This document shows, piece by piece, positions 18,093 to 26,526 of a stretch of DNA of 64,000 bases; within the stretch, counting starts at the first letter, position 1; each line of letters begins with the position of its first letter. Made by a program: the position numbers and the translations under genes. This DNA comes from Candidatus Melainabacteria bacterium (GTDB taxonomy: Bacteria; Cyanobacteriota; Vampirovibrionia; Obscuribacterales; Obscuribacteraceae): assembly GCA_003153555.1 (NCBI GenBank), contig PLZS01000164.1, positions 22,393 through 86,392 of the forward strand, given 5' to 3'. A model generated the notes under the pieces. That model was given only the letters and a program-made list of their open reading frames with translations, did not search any database and was not told where the DNA came from.

Positions 18093-18108
18093 GCACCAGA
18101 TATGGTGC
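18093..18108. repeat. 16-bp dyad, perfect copy
   Basis: GCACCA-GATA-TGGTGC, a perfect dyad with a 4-base spacer. It is centred between the divergent TPR gene (start 18004) and the 18179 gene, 36 bp upstream of the TATAAT at 18144, so an operator role is possible here. Confidence 0.6.
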
Positions 18109-18143
18109 GATTTCAGCGCTCGATTGAGCTGCCCCGACCCGGG

Positions 18144-18149
18144 TATAAT
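18144..18149 (+). promoter_or_regulatory. Putative -10 element (TATAAT)
   Basis: A consensus TATAAT lies 30 bp upstream of the ATG at 18179. No good -35 is found at 16-18 bp; a TTGAGC lies 14 bp upstream of it. The fit is partial, so this is a suggestion only. Confidence 0.4.
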
Positions 18150-18178
18150 CTGAGCACTATGATTTGAGGTTGATGTTC

Positions 18179-18547
18179 ATGCAAAGGCTCGAGAAGATAT
18201 TCGATAATAAGGGTGTCAAAGTTCTGGCTGGAGACATTGATGCCGGAGACTATGAATTCAATATGGGCGCCTTGTGGGGCGGTTTTGAAACGATTCAGTT
18301 GCAGGGCGAAATTAAGAGCTTGGCTTTGCAGACGGAAGAGAGTGTCAAGAAAGTAGCAGGCACCTTGGGCTGGGGACTTGCAGGCTCATTGGCTTTAGGT
18401 CCAGTTGGGCTGCTCGCTGGTTTGGTTCTTGGGGGGAATCGCAAGGAAGTATGCGCCCTCTGTGAACTCAAGGATGGGCGAAAGTTCCTGGCCACAATGG
18501 ACTCAAAGATTTACCAGCAAATGCTGGCGCTTTCGATGATGAAATAG
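18179..18547 (+). CDS. Hypothetical protein with glycine-rich hydrophobic hairpin
   Basis: A 122-residue protein, not recognised. Residues about 60-90 (GWGLAGSLALGPVGLLAGLVLGG) form a Gly/Leu-rich hydrophobic hairpin; the rest is soluble, with an N-terminal part of alternating charged residues and a Cys pair (CALC). ATG 18179 is chosen because GAGG lies 9 bases upstream; an ATG at 18173 is too close to it. It looks like a small membrane-associated protein. Confidence 0.6.
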   Translation: MQRLEKIFDNKGVKVLAGDIDAGDYEFNMGALWGGFETIQLQGEIKSLALQTEESVKKVAGTLGWGLAGSLALGPVGLLAGLVLGGNRKEVCALCELKDGRKFLATMDSKIYQQMLALSMMK

Positions 18548-18587
18548 CCAGTTCGCGCATAATTGCTTGTGTTCGACGAAGAAGCAG

Positions 18588-20978
18588 CTAGTCGCGCATG
18601 ATTGCTTGTTTTCGACCGACGAAACTTCGACGTGCCATATCCAACACTGATAAAACCACTGTTACTGTCGTGAAGAGCACAATCGTGTTTGGTAGGTAAA
18701 TAGCAGCCAAAGACGCAGATGTGGATAGAACAGCGGCAAAAATGGCACTTATCCCAGATGCCGCTGCGATTAAACAGATTGGCACAATTAAGAGATCTGT
18801 CACTCCATAGGTCATTGACCGCCGAAACTTGAAGTAAATCAGCAATGACAAAATACCAATCGAAACGTAGGTGAGCAAAACCATGATTGATCCTAGAGAG
18901 TTTGCGGCTGACGAGACAAAAATAGTACCTGGAATTCGTCCAAAAGCGGCGGACAACCCCGAGCAAAATGCAAAAATCCGATGGATCACAACTTGCAGCA
19001 AATTAGGGCGCTTATTTGGATTGAATGGGTGCAGTTTGATTTCACGATTGTCATAGGTATTCACTCCCTGGATAAAATTGTCAGCCAGCGGTTTCGGGGC
19101 GATTAGCTGCACGGCGCTTTCGATCCGCTGACCCGCATCCCTACAAGTGCCTGCAGCAGCTGATTGTTCCGTCACCCAGCTCAATCCCAAACAAATGAAA
19201 TAAATCAACAGATAGATTTCGAATCGAACCCCCGCCGTCGTTTTGCTCTTCAAGCGCCGAATCGATTGTTGGTGCACAGTCGGCGTTGGCAAGGCTAATT
19301 CTGGATCCATCGCCGCTAATTCTTCGAGAGAATAGTGACGCTCTGGCTCGGGCTGTTGGGTTTTGGGCGGCGCATCAGAGGGCGACATTTGCAATTCTTC
19401 CAAACCAGGGGAGAAAGCATCGTTGGTCGCTCTAGGCTTCTTTTGTGTTACTGGGTGCCAATCTTCCGGCTTACCTTGAGAAATTATTGATTCACGCAAA
19501 TCTGCGACAAATGCAGCTATTTTAGGTGGTGAAAGCGCTTCTTCATCTTGGTCGTAAGGTTTTGGTGTGACTTCCAACCCTGAAGCTTCTTTTGGTTCAG
19601 CTGGTTGTGAAGACTTCGACACCTGGCTGGGAGAGAGATCTCGTGCAGTTTGATTGAGGGACTTGTTTGAGCCGGATGTTGGCTGCTTTGGTTCCGTTTT
19701 TACCGGTGCAGGCGTTTGCATCGCAGGACTCTGCGCCGGTTCCGTTGGCGAGGTCAGCGGCGAAGTGACAGGTGGGAGTGCAGGTGAGTTTACTGGTGCA
19801 ATATCAACTGCCGTGGCTTCCGTCTGTTGTTGGAGTGTAGGTGATGAGCCGGACGCAGCCAGTTCGCGTTCGCGCAAGCTCGATACAAACTTAGCCATCT
19901 TGGGCGAAAGACCCGGCGTTTGCGGTTCGAGTTGTATTGCTGGGTTGTAGTTGAGTTCAGGTCCGAGCGTTGTAGACGGCGGCTGCTCAACCGACGGGCT
20001 TGCAGAACTGCGGGAAGAGAATACGCTCAGCCCGTTTGGGGAGGATGATGCAGGCAATTCAGCACTCGGCTTTTTGATCGTGCTTAAGTCGCGCTCGCCG
20101 CTGGTTCCGCTGAGCGAGGACGAGAAGGCTGCTGCTGACGCGCCGAAGTAATCGACTGGTGCCCTCCACTTATATGCAGTTTCTTCTTTAACCGGCAAGG
20201 CGCGTGAGCTTCGCGTCAAACTTCCTAGATCGGGCACTTTTGGGCTGGTGGGGGTATCCATCGCGGCAATGTCATAGGTTGTCACCTGATGCTCGCTACT
20301 GTTCGTCAAAGGAATATCGAATTTCGTGGCGTCCAGAATTCGCGCTGAAGTGGACGGTGTCGGCGGTGTTGGCGCGGCATCATCTTTGCCAAGTGTTGGA
20401 GCCGAAGCGGGGTTCTGAGAATTATTCGATGCGGAAGGTGTCTCACTCGCCAAATCCGGAGTAGTGGATATCTCAGCTGTTACTGGTGCGTCAGGACCGG
20501 CAGTTAGTACAGGTTCAGCCGCAGTGTCAGGAGCGGGAGGCACAGGCGTGGACGCCTTTGTAGACTTTGACTGAGGGGAACTAATGCCAGTGTTGCTCGC
20601 CGTTATGATTGGCGCTTGCTCTAGACCGTGCTTGTAGCTGGATTCTGTAAATTTGTAATTGGAAAAATCGGTGCTGTTTTCAGGAGAAGCCTGAGAATCA
20701 ACTGGAACGTCCTGAATCGACGAACCGGGCGCGGGAGGCTGAACGGCAGCAATATCGGTAGGCTCAGCCACAGGAACAAGTGGCTGGACGGCAGCGATAT
20801 CGGTAGGCTCAGCCACAGGAACAAGTGGCTCTGGTGCGGAAAGATCGTGAGCGCTAAGGGGTGGAGATGGCGGCTCTACAGCCGTGATCTCATGCAAGGT
20901 CGCATCGATACCCGGTCTTTTAACCGTTTTCTTTGCAGCTTGCTTTCCGCTTCTTTTTGACTGTTTCTTCTTGGTCAA
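18588..20978 (-). CDS. Large Pro/Ser/Thr-rich protein with C-terminal membrane domain
   Basis: A 796-residue protein. It has a very basic N-terminus (KKKQSKRSGKQAAKKTVKR), then about 560 residues of Pro/Ser/Ala/Thr low complexity with short periodic motifs (LSPKMAKFVSSLRERE, LSPPKIAAFVADLRES). The C-terminal 200 residues carry four to five hydrophobic helices. The disordered part is predicted cytoplasmic, with a membrane anchor. Two copies of a 15-residue unit (VAEPTDIAAVQP) are encoded by a 45-bp tandem repeat. No enzymatic family is recognised. The repeated K/P-x-x-A-x-F-V-x-x-L-R-E motif may be a binding site (inference). Confidence 0.7.
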   Translation of the reverse strand: MTKKKQSKRSGKQAAKKTVKRPGIDATLHEITAVEPPSPPLSAHDLSAPEPLVPVAEPTDIAAVQPLVPVAEPTDIAAVQPPAPGSSIQDVPVDSQASPENSTDFSNYKFTESSYKHGLEQAPIITASNTGISSPQSKSTKASTPVPPAPDTAAEPVLTAGPDAPVTAEISTTPDLASETPSASNNSQNPASAPTLGKDDAAPTPPTPSTSARILDATKFDIPLTNSSEHQVTTYDIAAMDTPTSPKVPDLGSLTRSSRALPVKEETAYKWRAPVDYFGASAAAFSSSLSGTSGERDLSTIKKPSAELPASSSPNGLSVFSSRSSASPSVEQPPSTTLGPELNYNPAIQLEPQTPGLSPKMAKFVSSLRERELAASGSSPTLQQQTEATAVDIAPVNSPALPPVTSPLTSPTEPAQSPAMQTPAPVKTEPKQPTSGSNKSLNQTARDLSPSQVSKSSQPAEPKEASGLEVTPKPYDQDEEALSPPKIAAFVADLRESIISQGKPEDWHPVTQKKPRATNDAFSPGLEELQMSPSDAPPKTQQPEPERHYSLEELAAMDPELALPTPTVHQQSIRRLKSKTTAGVRFEIYLLIYFICLGLSWVTEQSAAAGTCRDAGQRIESAVQLIAPKPLADNFIQGVNTYDNREIKLHPFNPNKRPNLLQVVIHRIFAFCSGLSAAFGRIPGTIFVSSAANSLGSIMVLLTYVSIGILSLLIYFKFRRSMTYGVTDLLIVPICLIAAASGISAIFAAVLSTSASLAAIYLPNTIVLFTTVTVVLSVLDMARRSFVGRKQAIMRD
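20737..20826. repeat. 45-bp tandem duplication inside the 796-residue protein
   Basis: Two adjacent 45-bp units (20737-20781 and 20782-20826) differ at only two positions. They keep the reading frame and add a 15-residue unit, a recent slippage-type expansion. Confidence 0.85.
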
Positions 20979-21053
20979 ACGAGACGACTCCGTCCGCGGT
21001 CTCTAGAATTCAATTATGCCACCAAAGCACCGGAATACTAACCTGCGGGCGTC

Positions 21054-21218
21054 TTATATCATTTGACCGCGAGCCTTAATTAAGAGGTTGTTTGCCCAGT
21101 AATAGTCTGGCCGCTCTGGTAGCGTAGTTTCTTCGTAGGCTTGGTCGAACGTTTTATGTAGTTCGAGTCGCCACTTATTTGAGTCAGTCCACAACATCTC
21201 TCCGTGTCGCACTGCCAT
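21054..21218 (-). pseudogene. Possible gene remnant or 54-residue protein
   Basis: The 313-bp gap between the neighbouring genes holds a frame that reads like real protein (MAVRHGEMLWTDSNKW ... PERPDYYWANNLLIKARG). It has many Trp/Tyr/charged residues and is open upstream for 8 more codons to a TAA. No ribosome site precedes the ATG, so it looks like the C-terminal remnant of a decayed gene rather than an intact one. It is not recognised. Confidence 0.4.
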
Positions 21219-21223
21219 CAACT

Positions 21224-21260
21224 GATCGACAAAATCAGCTTCGGATTAATTTTGTCGATC
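21224..21260. repeat. Perfect 12-bp inverted repeat with 13-base loop
   Basis: Arms GATCGACAAAAT (21224-21235) and ATTTTGTCGATC (21249-21260) are exact inverse copies. It is AT-rich with no following T-tract, so it is not a classical terminator. It may be a protein site or the scar of a lost element. Confidence 0.7.
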
Positions 21261-21276
21261 ATCACTTGTGTTGGCT

Positions 21277-21292
21277 GCACCACCTGTGGTGC
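21277..21292. repeat. 16-bp dyad, perfect copy
   Basis: GCACCA-CCTG-TGGTGC, directly abutting the stop codon of the minus-strand gene at 21292, so the mRNA would end its coding part with a 6-bp stem and a tetraloop. Confidence 0.65.
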
Positions 21293-21870
21293 TATATTCC
21301 CAATGCTTGGCCGCGAAGCCTTCTGATCGGTTGCAACAGCTGATTCTTAACTCTACTCTTAATGTTAGATTGCGAATTGCTTTGACTCCGGCTGTCTGAA
21401 TTTTGATTGGCATCATCGGGCATCGTCAAATCTTGCGAATGTGCTTGATCAATTGTCACCCCCTGCGGTGCTTCGATGCCGGGCGCTTCCTGTGCCGATG
21501 GGCGTTGAATCCGAGGGGCGGAGTCGATTTTGGGAGGTGCGGCAATTCGAGGCACGGCTGGTTCAGGACCTGTAAACGGATCTTTCGAGGGAACGATGGT
21601 TTCATCATGAATGTAGCCGCCACCGAAGAGTTTGCGTGGTACGGTAGCCCGTGCCGCGACCGGTGCAAATGCATCCGGCGCTGAAGCTTTCGCTATTGGT
21701 AAGTCCAACCGGGCGGGTAGCGGTGGGAAACCTTTAGGTTCAATCGGTTCGTCCGAAGCAATCGGTAAAGTGCTCACATCCTGTGGGCTGTCAGCCCGTC
21801 CCGAACTGGCGGTGATGCCAATCAAGCCAATGATCGAGCAAGCGATTAAGGGTAAGTGATTTGCTTTCAT
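21292..21870 (-). CDS. Secreted Pro-rich hypothetical protein
   Basis: A 192-residue protein with a clear signal peptide (LPLIACSIIGLIGITASSGRA, residues 5-25), then a Pro/Ala-rich disordered chain without recognisable domain and a basic C-terminus. ATG 21870 is chosen over the upstream start at 21897 because AAGGAG lies 5 bases ahead and the signal peptide then starts properly. It is exported to the periplasm or surface. Function unknown; the composition resembles that of the neighbouring 796-residue protein. Confidence 0.65.
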   Translation of the reverse strand: MKANHLPLIACSIIGLIGITASSGRADSPQDVSTLPIASDEPIEPKGFPPLPARLDLPIAKASAPDAFAPVAARATVPRKLFGGGYIHDETIVPSKDPFTGPEPAVPRIAAPPKIDSAPRIQRPSAQEAPGIEAPQGVTIDQAHSQDLTMPDDANQNSDSRSQSNSQSNIKSRVKNQLLQPIRRLRGQALGI

Positions 21871-22054
21871 GAATCTCCTTATCTCCACAATATACACGTT
21901 AGTTGTTGTTCCTGAAAGCAGAATTTATCAAGCAAGCAAAAAGACCGAATCATTCGACATAGAGTAGCCTAGGAGTGCTGACCAGGCATCACTGAATATG
22001 GTGGCGCACAAATCGGTGCGTTGCTAGGCTGGACAGGAGTCTGAACCAAGCATC

Positions 22055-22744
22055 CTATGAACGCAAAAAGACGCGCAACCACTCCTGTTTCCAAAATACT
22101 AGACATGCTCTCCCAACCACGCGATCATTTTTGACAAAGCCCCAGACATGACTATCCGCACTTGCATTCCGATTATCACCAAGCATAAAAAACGAATTGG
22201 CTGGAACGACAATCGGTTCGTCGCTGTCTGAGTATGGGCGGATGAATTTCCCATTCATTGAGTAGCCTCTGATGTCTCCTAGGTTGGATAATTCATAGTC
22301 AGGAGTTATTGCTCCTGGAACTTCCAGCAACTTGCCGTTCACGAACACACCGACTCCGCTTTTGATGCGAATTTTGTCCCCAGGTAGTCCGACCACTCTT
22401 TTGATAAAGGCTGGGGGACTCTCTGGAACGAAGGGGATATATTTCCCAAGTAATCCATTATCTGGAACTCCGGTTTCAATTGCTGGAGGATAAAAAACGA
22501 GGATGTCGCCGCGTTGGATCGGACGGCCAAGGACGCTGCTAGAAAGTTTTTCTACAAGAACGCGATCTTCAATATTGAGGTTCGGTTCCATCGAGCCGGA
22601 TGGAATGTAGCGCGCCTCCGCAATCGTCCCTTTAACTAGAACAGTCATGCCAACAACTATGACGGCAAGCTTGAGCGATTCAGCTAGAAACTCTTTGACG
22701 TCGCTCTTTCGTTCATCCCATTTTTTGGCCAAATATTTGATCAT
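22055..22744 (-). CDS. lepB: Signal peptidase I
   Basis: Membrane serine protease that removes Sec/Tat signal peptides. One N-terminal transmembrane helix (about 23-40) is followed by the catalytic Ser51 in PSGSMEPNL and Lys115 in FIKRVVGLPGDKI; box E (LGDNRNASADSH) is intact. The 229-residue length is typical of the compact family. It stands alone with its own upstream region; many exported proteins in this window would be substrates. Confidence 0.95.
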   Translation of the reverse strand: MIKYLAKKWDERKSDVKEFLAESLKLAVIVVGMTVLVKGTIAEARYIPSGSMEPNLNIEDRVLVEKLSSSVLGRPIQRGDILVFYPPAIETGVPDNGLLGKYIPFVPESPPAFIKRVVGLPGDKIRIKSGVGVFVNGKLLEVPGAITPDYELSNLGDIRGYSMNGKFIRPYSDSDEPIVVPANSFFMLGDNRNASADSHVWGFVKNDRVVGRACLVFWKQEWLRVFLRS

Positions 22745-22935
22745 AGAAAAGCCTCAGATTATAGACGTAGACTATCACCAATAATTTTCTGATCAATAGG
22801 GTTTAGCCTATATTCGCCAACATCTTCGCACTACTTCCGGTATCAGTCGTCTTCGCTAGTTTTTCGTAATCTTTCCCTGGCTTGATTCGTCCAGTTTGAG
22901 GGTAGAAATTAGGGAGTCGCTCAGGTGGTCTGCCG

Positions 22936-23166
22936 ATGGATACGAATCCAGATCATTTACCTATCTATATTGGATTAGCAGTTGCTGCCCTTGTAGCCGT
23001 TTGTCTTAAGAATCTAATCCTTAACCTTTGCTTTGGGATTTGCGATTGCTATTGCGGTCCAGGCAAATGTGAATGTGGCTGTGGCTGCAAGGCGCCAGAT
23101 TGTCCGTGCTTTCACCGGGATAAAAGCGCTCACAATGACGAGTCTCGGCGAGGCGGCTACTATTAG
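22936..23166 (+). CDS. Cys-rich mini membrane protein, metal-binding-like
   Basis: A 76-residue protein with one hydrophobic helix (about 9-35), followed by nine cysteines in 23 residues (36, 38, 40, 45, 47, 49, 51, 56, 58), mostly C-x-C, and then a hydrophilic tail. Such spacing is metallothionein-like or Fe-S/Zn-binding; the helix would place the cluster at the membrane surface. AGGTGG lies 7 bases before the ATG. No family is recognised; function by composition only. Confidence 0.65.
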   Translation: MDTNPDHLPIYIGLAVAALVAVCLKNLILNLCFGICDCYCGPGKCECGCGCKAPDCPCFHRDKSAHNDESRRGGYY

Positions 23167-23292
23167 AATTCTTCACCTTTCGCTGCCAAATCTCATTTAT
23201 TTGGGACGAAATAGTGGCTCTGCAGCCTGCCCGGCAATCTCTGAGTAGGCACACTCAGGACGTAAACCTTCTTAATCAAAGCGTGGGCACTC

Positions 23293-23321
23293 TTGCATAA
23301 TTATGCCTTTGAGTGAATAAT
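23293..23321 (+). promoter_or_regulatory. argR promoter overlapping the operators
   Basis: TTGCAT (23293-23298) and AATAAT (23316-23321) are spaced 17 bp and overlap both ARG-box-like sites. Transcription would start near 23328, at or just before the argR start codons, which fits the lack of a ribosome site. Confidence 0.5.
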
Positions 23322-23327
23322 TATGCA
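23294..23327. promoter_or_regulatory. Tandem ARG-box-like operators
   Basis: Two palindromic sites, TGCATAATTATGCC (23294-23307) and TGAATAATTATGCA (23314-23327), lie with centres 20 bp apart. Both match the general ARG-box form TGAATAATTATTCA, and the pair spacing is close to the ~21 bp of known ArgR hexamer sites. Their place at argR implies autorepression of argR and probably of argG/argH by arginine-bound ArgR. Confidence 0.75.
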
Positions 23328-23790
23328 CATGCAAATGCAAGCACGAATCGAGCGACAGCGAAAAATCTTGACGGTGATTGAGAAGTCTGCCATTGATACT
23401 CAGGCGGCCTTGCAAACTGCTTTATCAAAGTTAGGTATGCCTGTTAACCAGGCAACACTGTCCAGAGACATCCGTGAACTCGGTTTGATCAAAGTCGAAG
23501 ATGAAGGAGCGTACCGTTATGTTAGTCGTCAAACTCTACCGAAGCCAACAACAAAACCGGCGGCGCTCGCGACGATAAGCAGATTCATTCAAGACATCAC
23601 CTACTCGGGAAATATGATCGTAGTGAAGACTGACAGCGGCGCTGCTTCGTACGTCGCGGAAGCCATAGATGGACTGCAGCTATCTCAGTTGTTGGGAAGC
23701 GTAGCAGGTGACAATACAGTTTTTTTTGTAGTAAACGCTGAGTCGAAAGCCGCACAAGTCGTTAAGACCTTGCGCACCATGACCCAGTAA
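23323..23790 (+). CDS. argR: Arginine repressor ArgR
   Basis: Transcriptional repressor/activator of arginine genes, hexameric with arginine as co-repressor. The N-terminal winged helix (about 16-75) contains QATLSRDIRELGLIKV. The C-terminal oligomerisation/arginine domain ends with GSVAGDNTVFFVV, the usual GxxAGDDT site with Asn at one Asp. Length (155) is normal. Three in-frame ATGs (23323, 23329, 23335) exist and none has a ribosome site; the later ones fit a leaderless message. It is 22 bp upstream of argG. Confidence 0.93.
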   Translation: MHMQMQARIERQRKILTVIEKSAIDTQAALQTALSKLGMPVNQATLSRDIRELGLIKVEDEGAYRYVSRQTLPKPTTKPAALATISRFIQDITYSGNMIVVKTDSGAASYVAEAIDGLQLSQLLGSVAGDNTVFFVVNAESKAAQVVKTLRTMTQ

Positions 23791-23812
23791 CCAAAAAAGG
23801 GGAATCGGAACA

Positions 23813-25033
23813 ATGAAAAAAATTCTGCTTGCTTACAGCGGCGGACTCGATACATCGTGCATTCTGACTTGGCTGAAAGAGAAGTACAACGTCCCTATTG
23901 TTGCGTACTGCGCAAATGTTGGGCAGACTGACGATCTAAGCGGTGTTGAAGATAAGGCAATGAAAACAGGTGCAGATAAATGCATTGTTGAAGATTTGCG
24001 ATCGGATTTTGTTGAGAATTACGTTTTTCAATCAATTAAAGCCAATGGTGTCTATGAAGGCACATACTTGATGGGCACAAGTCTTGCTCGTCCATGTATT
24101 GCAGAAGGGATGGTTACGGCTGCTTTGAAGGAAGGTTGTGACGCCATTGCGCATGGTGCAACAGGTAAAGGAAACGACCAGGTGCGATTTGAGTTGGCTA
24201 TCAAAGCACTTGCACCACATATCCAAGTTATTGCCCCATGGCGTACCTGGACCTTTACGGGCAGAAATGATCTGATTGACTATGCCCAAAAGCATGGTAT
24301 TCCCGTGCCTGTGTCCAAAGAAAAGCCATACTCGATGGATTCCAATTTGATGCATATCAGTTATGAAGGCGGAATTTTGGAGGATCCAGCCGCAGAACCA
24401 CCAGTCGATTTGTTCCAGTGGACAACGGATCCAGAGAAGGCTCCTGATAAGCCAACCGAAGTAACGATTGAGTTTAGCGGTGGCGTGCCGGTTGCGGTAA
24501 ACGGCAAACAACTGAAAGCAGTTGAATTGCTCGAAACATTGAATGAACTTGGTGCCAAGCATGGTGTTGGACGCGTTGACCTCGTCGAGAACCGTTACAT
24601 CGGCATCAAATCCCGCGGCGTCTACGAAACCCCTGGTGCGACGATCTTAATGCAAGCACACCAAGCCGTAGAATCTTTGACGCTGGATCGTGAAGTTGCT
24701 CACATGAAAGAAAGTTTGGGGCTGAAGTTCGCTGAACTCACTTATAACGGTTACTGGTTTGCTCCTGAACATGTGCTCTTGCGTAAATTCATCGACGAAT
24801 CGCAGGCAACCGTATCCGGCTGGGCCAAGCTGAAATTGTACAAAGGGCACTCAGGCGTTGTTGCACGTGGCTCTAATTCGTCGCTCTACGATCACAAAAT
24901 GTCCAGTTTTGAAGAGATGGGTATCTTCAATCAGGCCGATTCTGGTGGATTCATCAACATCAATGGTCTTCGGTTAACGGCATGGAGCAAGAGCAATGAA
25001 AGTTTTAAGAAAAGCCTTCAAGCAACAACTTAG
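23813..25033 (+). CDS. argG: Argininosuccinate synthase
   Basis: Joins citrulline and aspartate with ATP to argininosuccinate. The 406-residue protein has the N-type ATP pyrophosphatase loop AYSGGLDTS at residues 7-15, the GATGKGNDQVRFE block and the C-terminal ENRYIGIKSRGVYETPG signature. AAAGGGG precedes the ATG. It sits between argR and argH, so the cluster encodes the last two steps of arginine synthesis plus their regulator. Confidence 0.97.
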   Translation: MKKILLAYSGGLDTSCILTWLKEKYNVPIVAYCANVGQTDDLSGVEDKAMKTGADKCIVEDLRSDFVENYVFQSIKANGVYEGTYLMGTSLARPCIAEGMVTAALKEGCDAIAHGATGKGNDQVRFELAIKALAPHIQVIAPWRTWTFTGRNDLIDYAQKHGIPVPVSKEKPYSMDSNLMHISYEGGILEDPAAEPPVDLFQWTTDPEKAPDKPTEVTIEFSGGVPVAVNGKQLKAVELLETLNELGAKHGVGRVDLVENRYIGIKSRGVYETPGATILMQAHQAVESLTLDREVAHMKESLGLKFAELTYNGYWFAPEHVLLRKFIDESQATVSGWAKLKLYKGHSGVVARGSNSSLYDHKMSSFEEMGIFNQADSGGFININGLRLTAWSKSNESFKKSLQATT

Positions 25034-26372
25034 TGATGTAGTCACTGAATTCGTTGCTTCCGCTAAGGCGGATCAGGCGATTGTTGAAGCAGACATAAAT
25101 GGCAGCCTCGCTCATGTTGAGATGCTCAAAAAATCTGGGCTGGTGACCCCAGCCCAGGCTGAAAACTTGCAAACTGGATTGAATGCTTTAAAAGAAAAGT
25201 ATTTGAAAGGCTTGTTCATTCTTGATGCACAGTATGAAGATGTGCATATGAATGTCGAATCAAAACTCGCAGAGTTGATCGGAGCCGATGCAAAACTATT
25301 GCATACTGCTCGCAGTCGTAATGACCAGGTGGCGCTCGATATGCGCCTATTCATTCTGGACAAGACGGCTGATATTGAGGCACTGATTGCGGATTTGCAG
25401 AATGCGCTGATTCAAACAGGCGTACAAAACATTGACGTCGTCATGCCTGGTTACACTCATCTCCAGCGTGCACAACCATTGCTGTTTGCTCATGTGATGC
25501 ATTCATATGTTGAAGTCTTCAACCGAGACAAGGGCAGGTTTGGGGACTCTAACAAGCGCACATCTGTTTCGCCGCTTGGTGCTGGTGCTCTAGTAGGCTC
25601 TGGTCTGGCTATCATGCCGGAAGTTACGGCAGCTGCACTAGATTTTGATCATCTGTTTGGCAATTCGATTGACGCGGTAAGCGATCGTGATTTCATTGCT
25701 GAATTCTTGTTCGCTGCTTCGCTTACATCCGTACACTTATCTCAATTGGCTGAGACGTTGATTATCTGGTGCACAAAAGAATTTGGATTCATCCAGTTCC
25801 CGGATGATCTGACCACCACCTCCAGCTTGATGCCGCAGAAGAAAAATCCAGATCCGATGGAACTGGTGCGGGGCAAAACTGGCGCGATTGTTGGCGAACT
25901 AGTGAACGTTTTGATCACTCTAAAAGGATTGCCGGTTGGCTACAACCGAGATCTGCAGGAGACGAAGCCTGGCGCGATCAAGGTTTCCGATGAGTTGGCC
26001 GCGTGCTTGAAAGTGATGACGCTCGCTATTAAAGGTTTGAAAGTCATGAGTGTAAACACTTTAGAGGCAGCTTCTGATCCGGAATTGTTTGCCACCGACC
26101 TCGTCGAATATCTAGTCACGAAAGGCGTTGCGTTTAGAGCCGCCCATGATGCAGTCGCATGCGTAGTGCAATACGCTCGAGATAATTACACACCTTTGTC
26201 GCAGCTGCCAATTAGCGATTACAAGAAATACGCAGCCGAATTCGATGACACCGTCTACAAAGTCTTCGATGCTGTCAATTCGGTGAATAGCAAAACATCG
26301 CATGGTGGCACAGCCACTCAGCAAGTCAGTGATGCGCTCAAAAGAGCGCTTCTTGATCTGGCTGTTTTCTAG
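24996..26372 (+). CDS. argH: Argininosuccinate lyase
   Basis: Cleaves argininosuccinate to arginine and fumarate. The 458-residue protein contains HTARSRNDQVALD, the catalytic-loop signature SSLMPQKKNPDPMELVRGK and the ADINGSLAHVEML block. The start at 24996 lies inside argG (38-bp overlap) with GGAG upstream. The N-terminus lacks the usual LWGGRF segment and starts directly with MKVLRKAFKQQL, an oddity worth noting; otherwise length and motifs are normal. Confidence 0.95.
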   Translation: MKVLRKAFKQQLSDVVTEFVASAKADQAIVEADINGSLAHVEMLKKSGLVTPAQAENLQTGLNALKEKYLKGLFILDAQYEDVHMNVESKLAELIGADAKLLHTARSRNDQVALDMRLFILDKTADIEALIADLQNALIQTGVQNIDVVMPGYTHLQRAQPLLFAHVMHSYVEVFNRDKGRFGDSNKRTSVSPLGAGALVGSGLAIMPEVTAAALDFDHLFGNSIDAVSDRDFIAEFLFAASLTSVHLSQLAETLIIWCTKEFGFIQFPDDLTTTSSLMPQKKNPDPMELVRGKTGAIVGELVNVLITLKGLPVGYNRDLQETKPGAIKVSDELAACLKVMTLAIKGLKVMSVNTLEAASDPELFATDLVEYLVTKGVAFRAAHDAVACVVQYARDNYTPLSQLPISDYKKYAAEFDDTVYKVFDAVNSVNSKTSHGGTATQQVSDALKRALLDLAVF

Positions 26373-26526
26373 CCCTGCTTTTTTCATTTGCCGTGCGGCA
26401 TCTTAAAGAATATGTACTGGAGATAACCTCTAGTTTCCTATGCTCAATGACTGTATCTTTCTTCACAGGCGGCCAGCAAATTCGGCGCATGGAAAAGCCA
26501 GCCCGTTGATCAAGGAGGACCTCATT

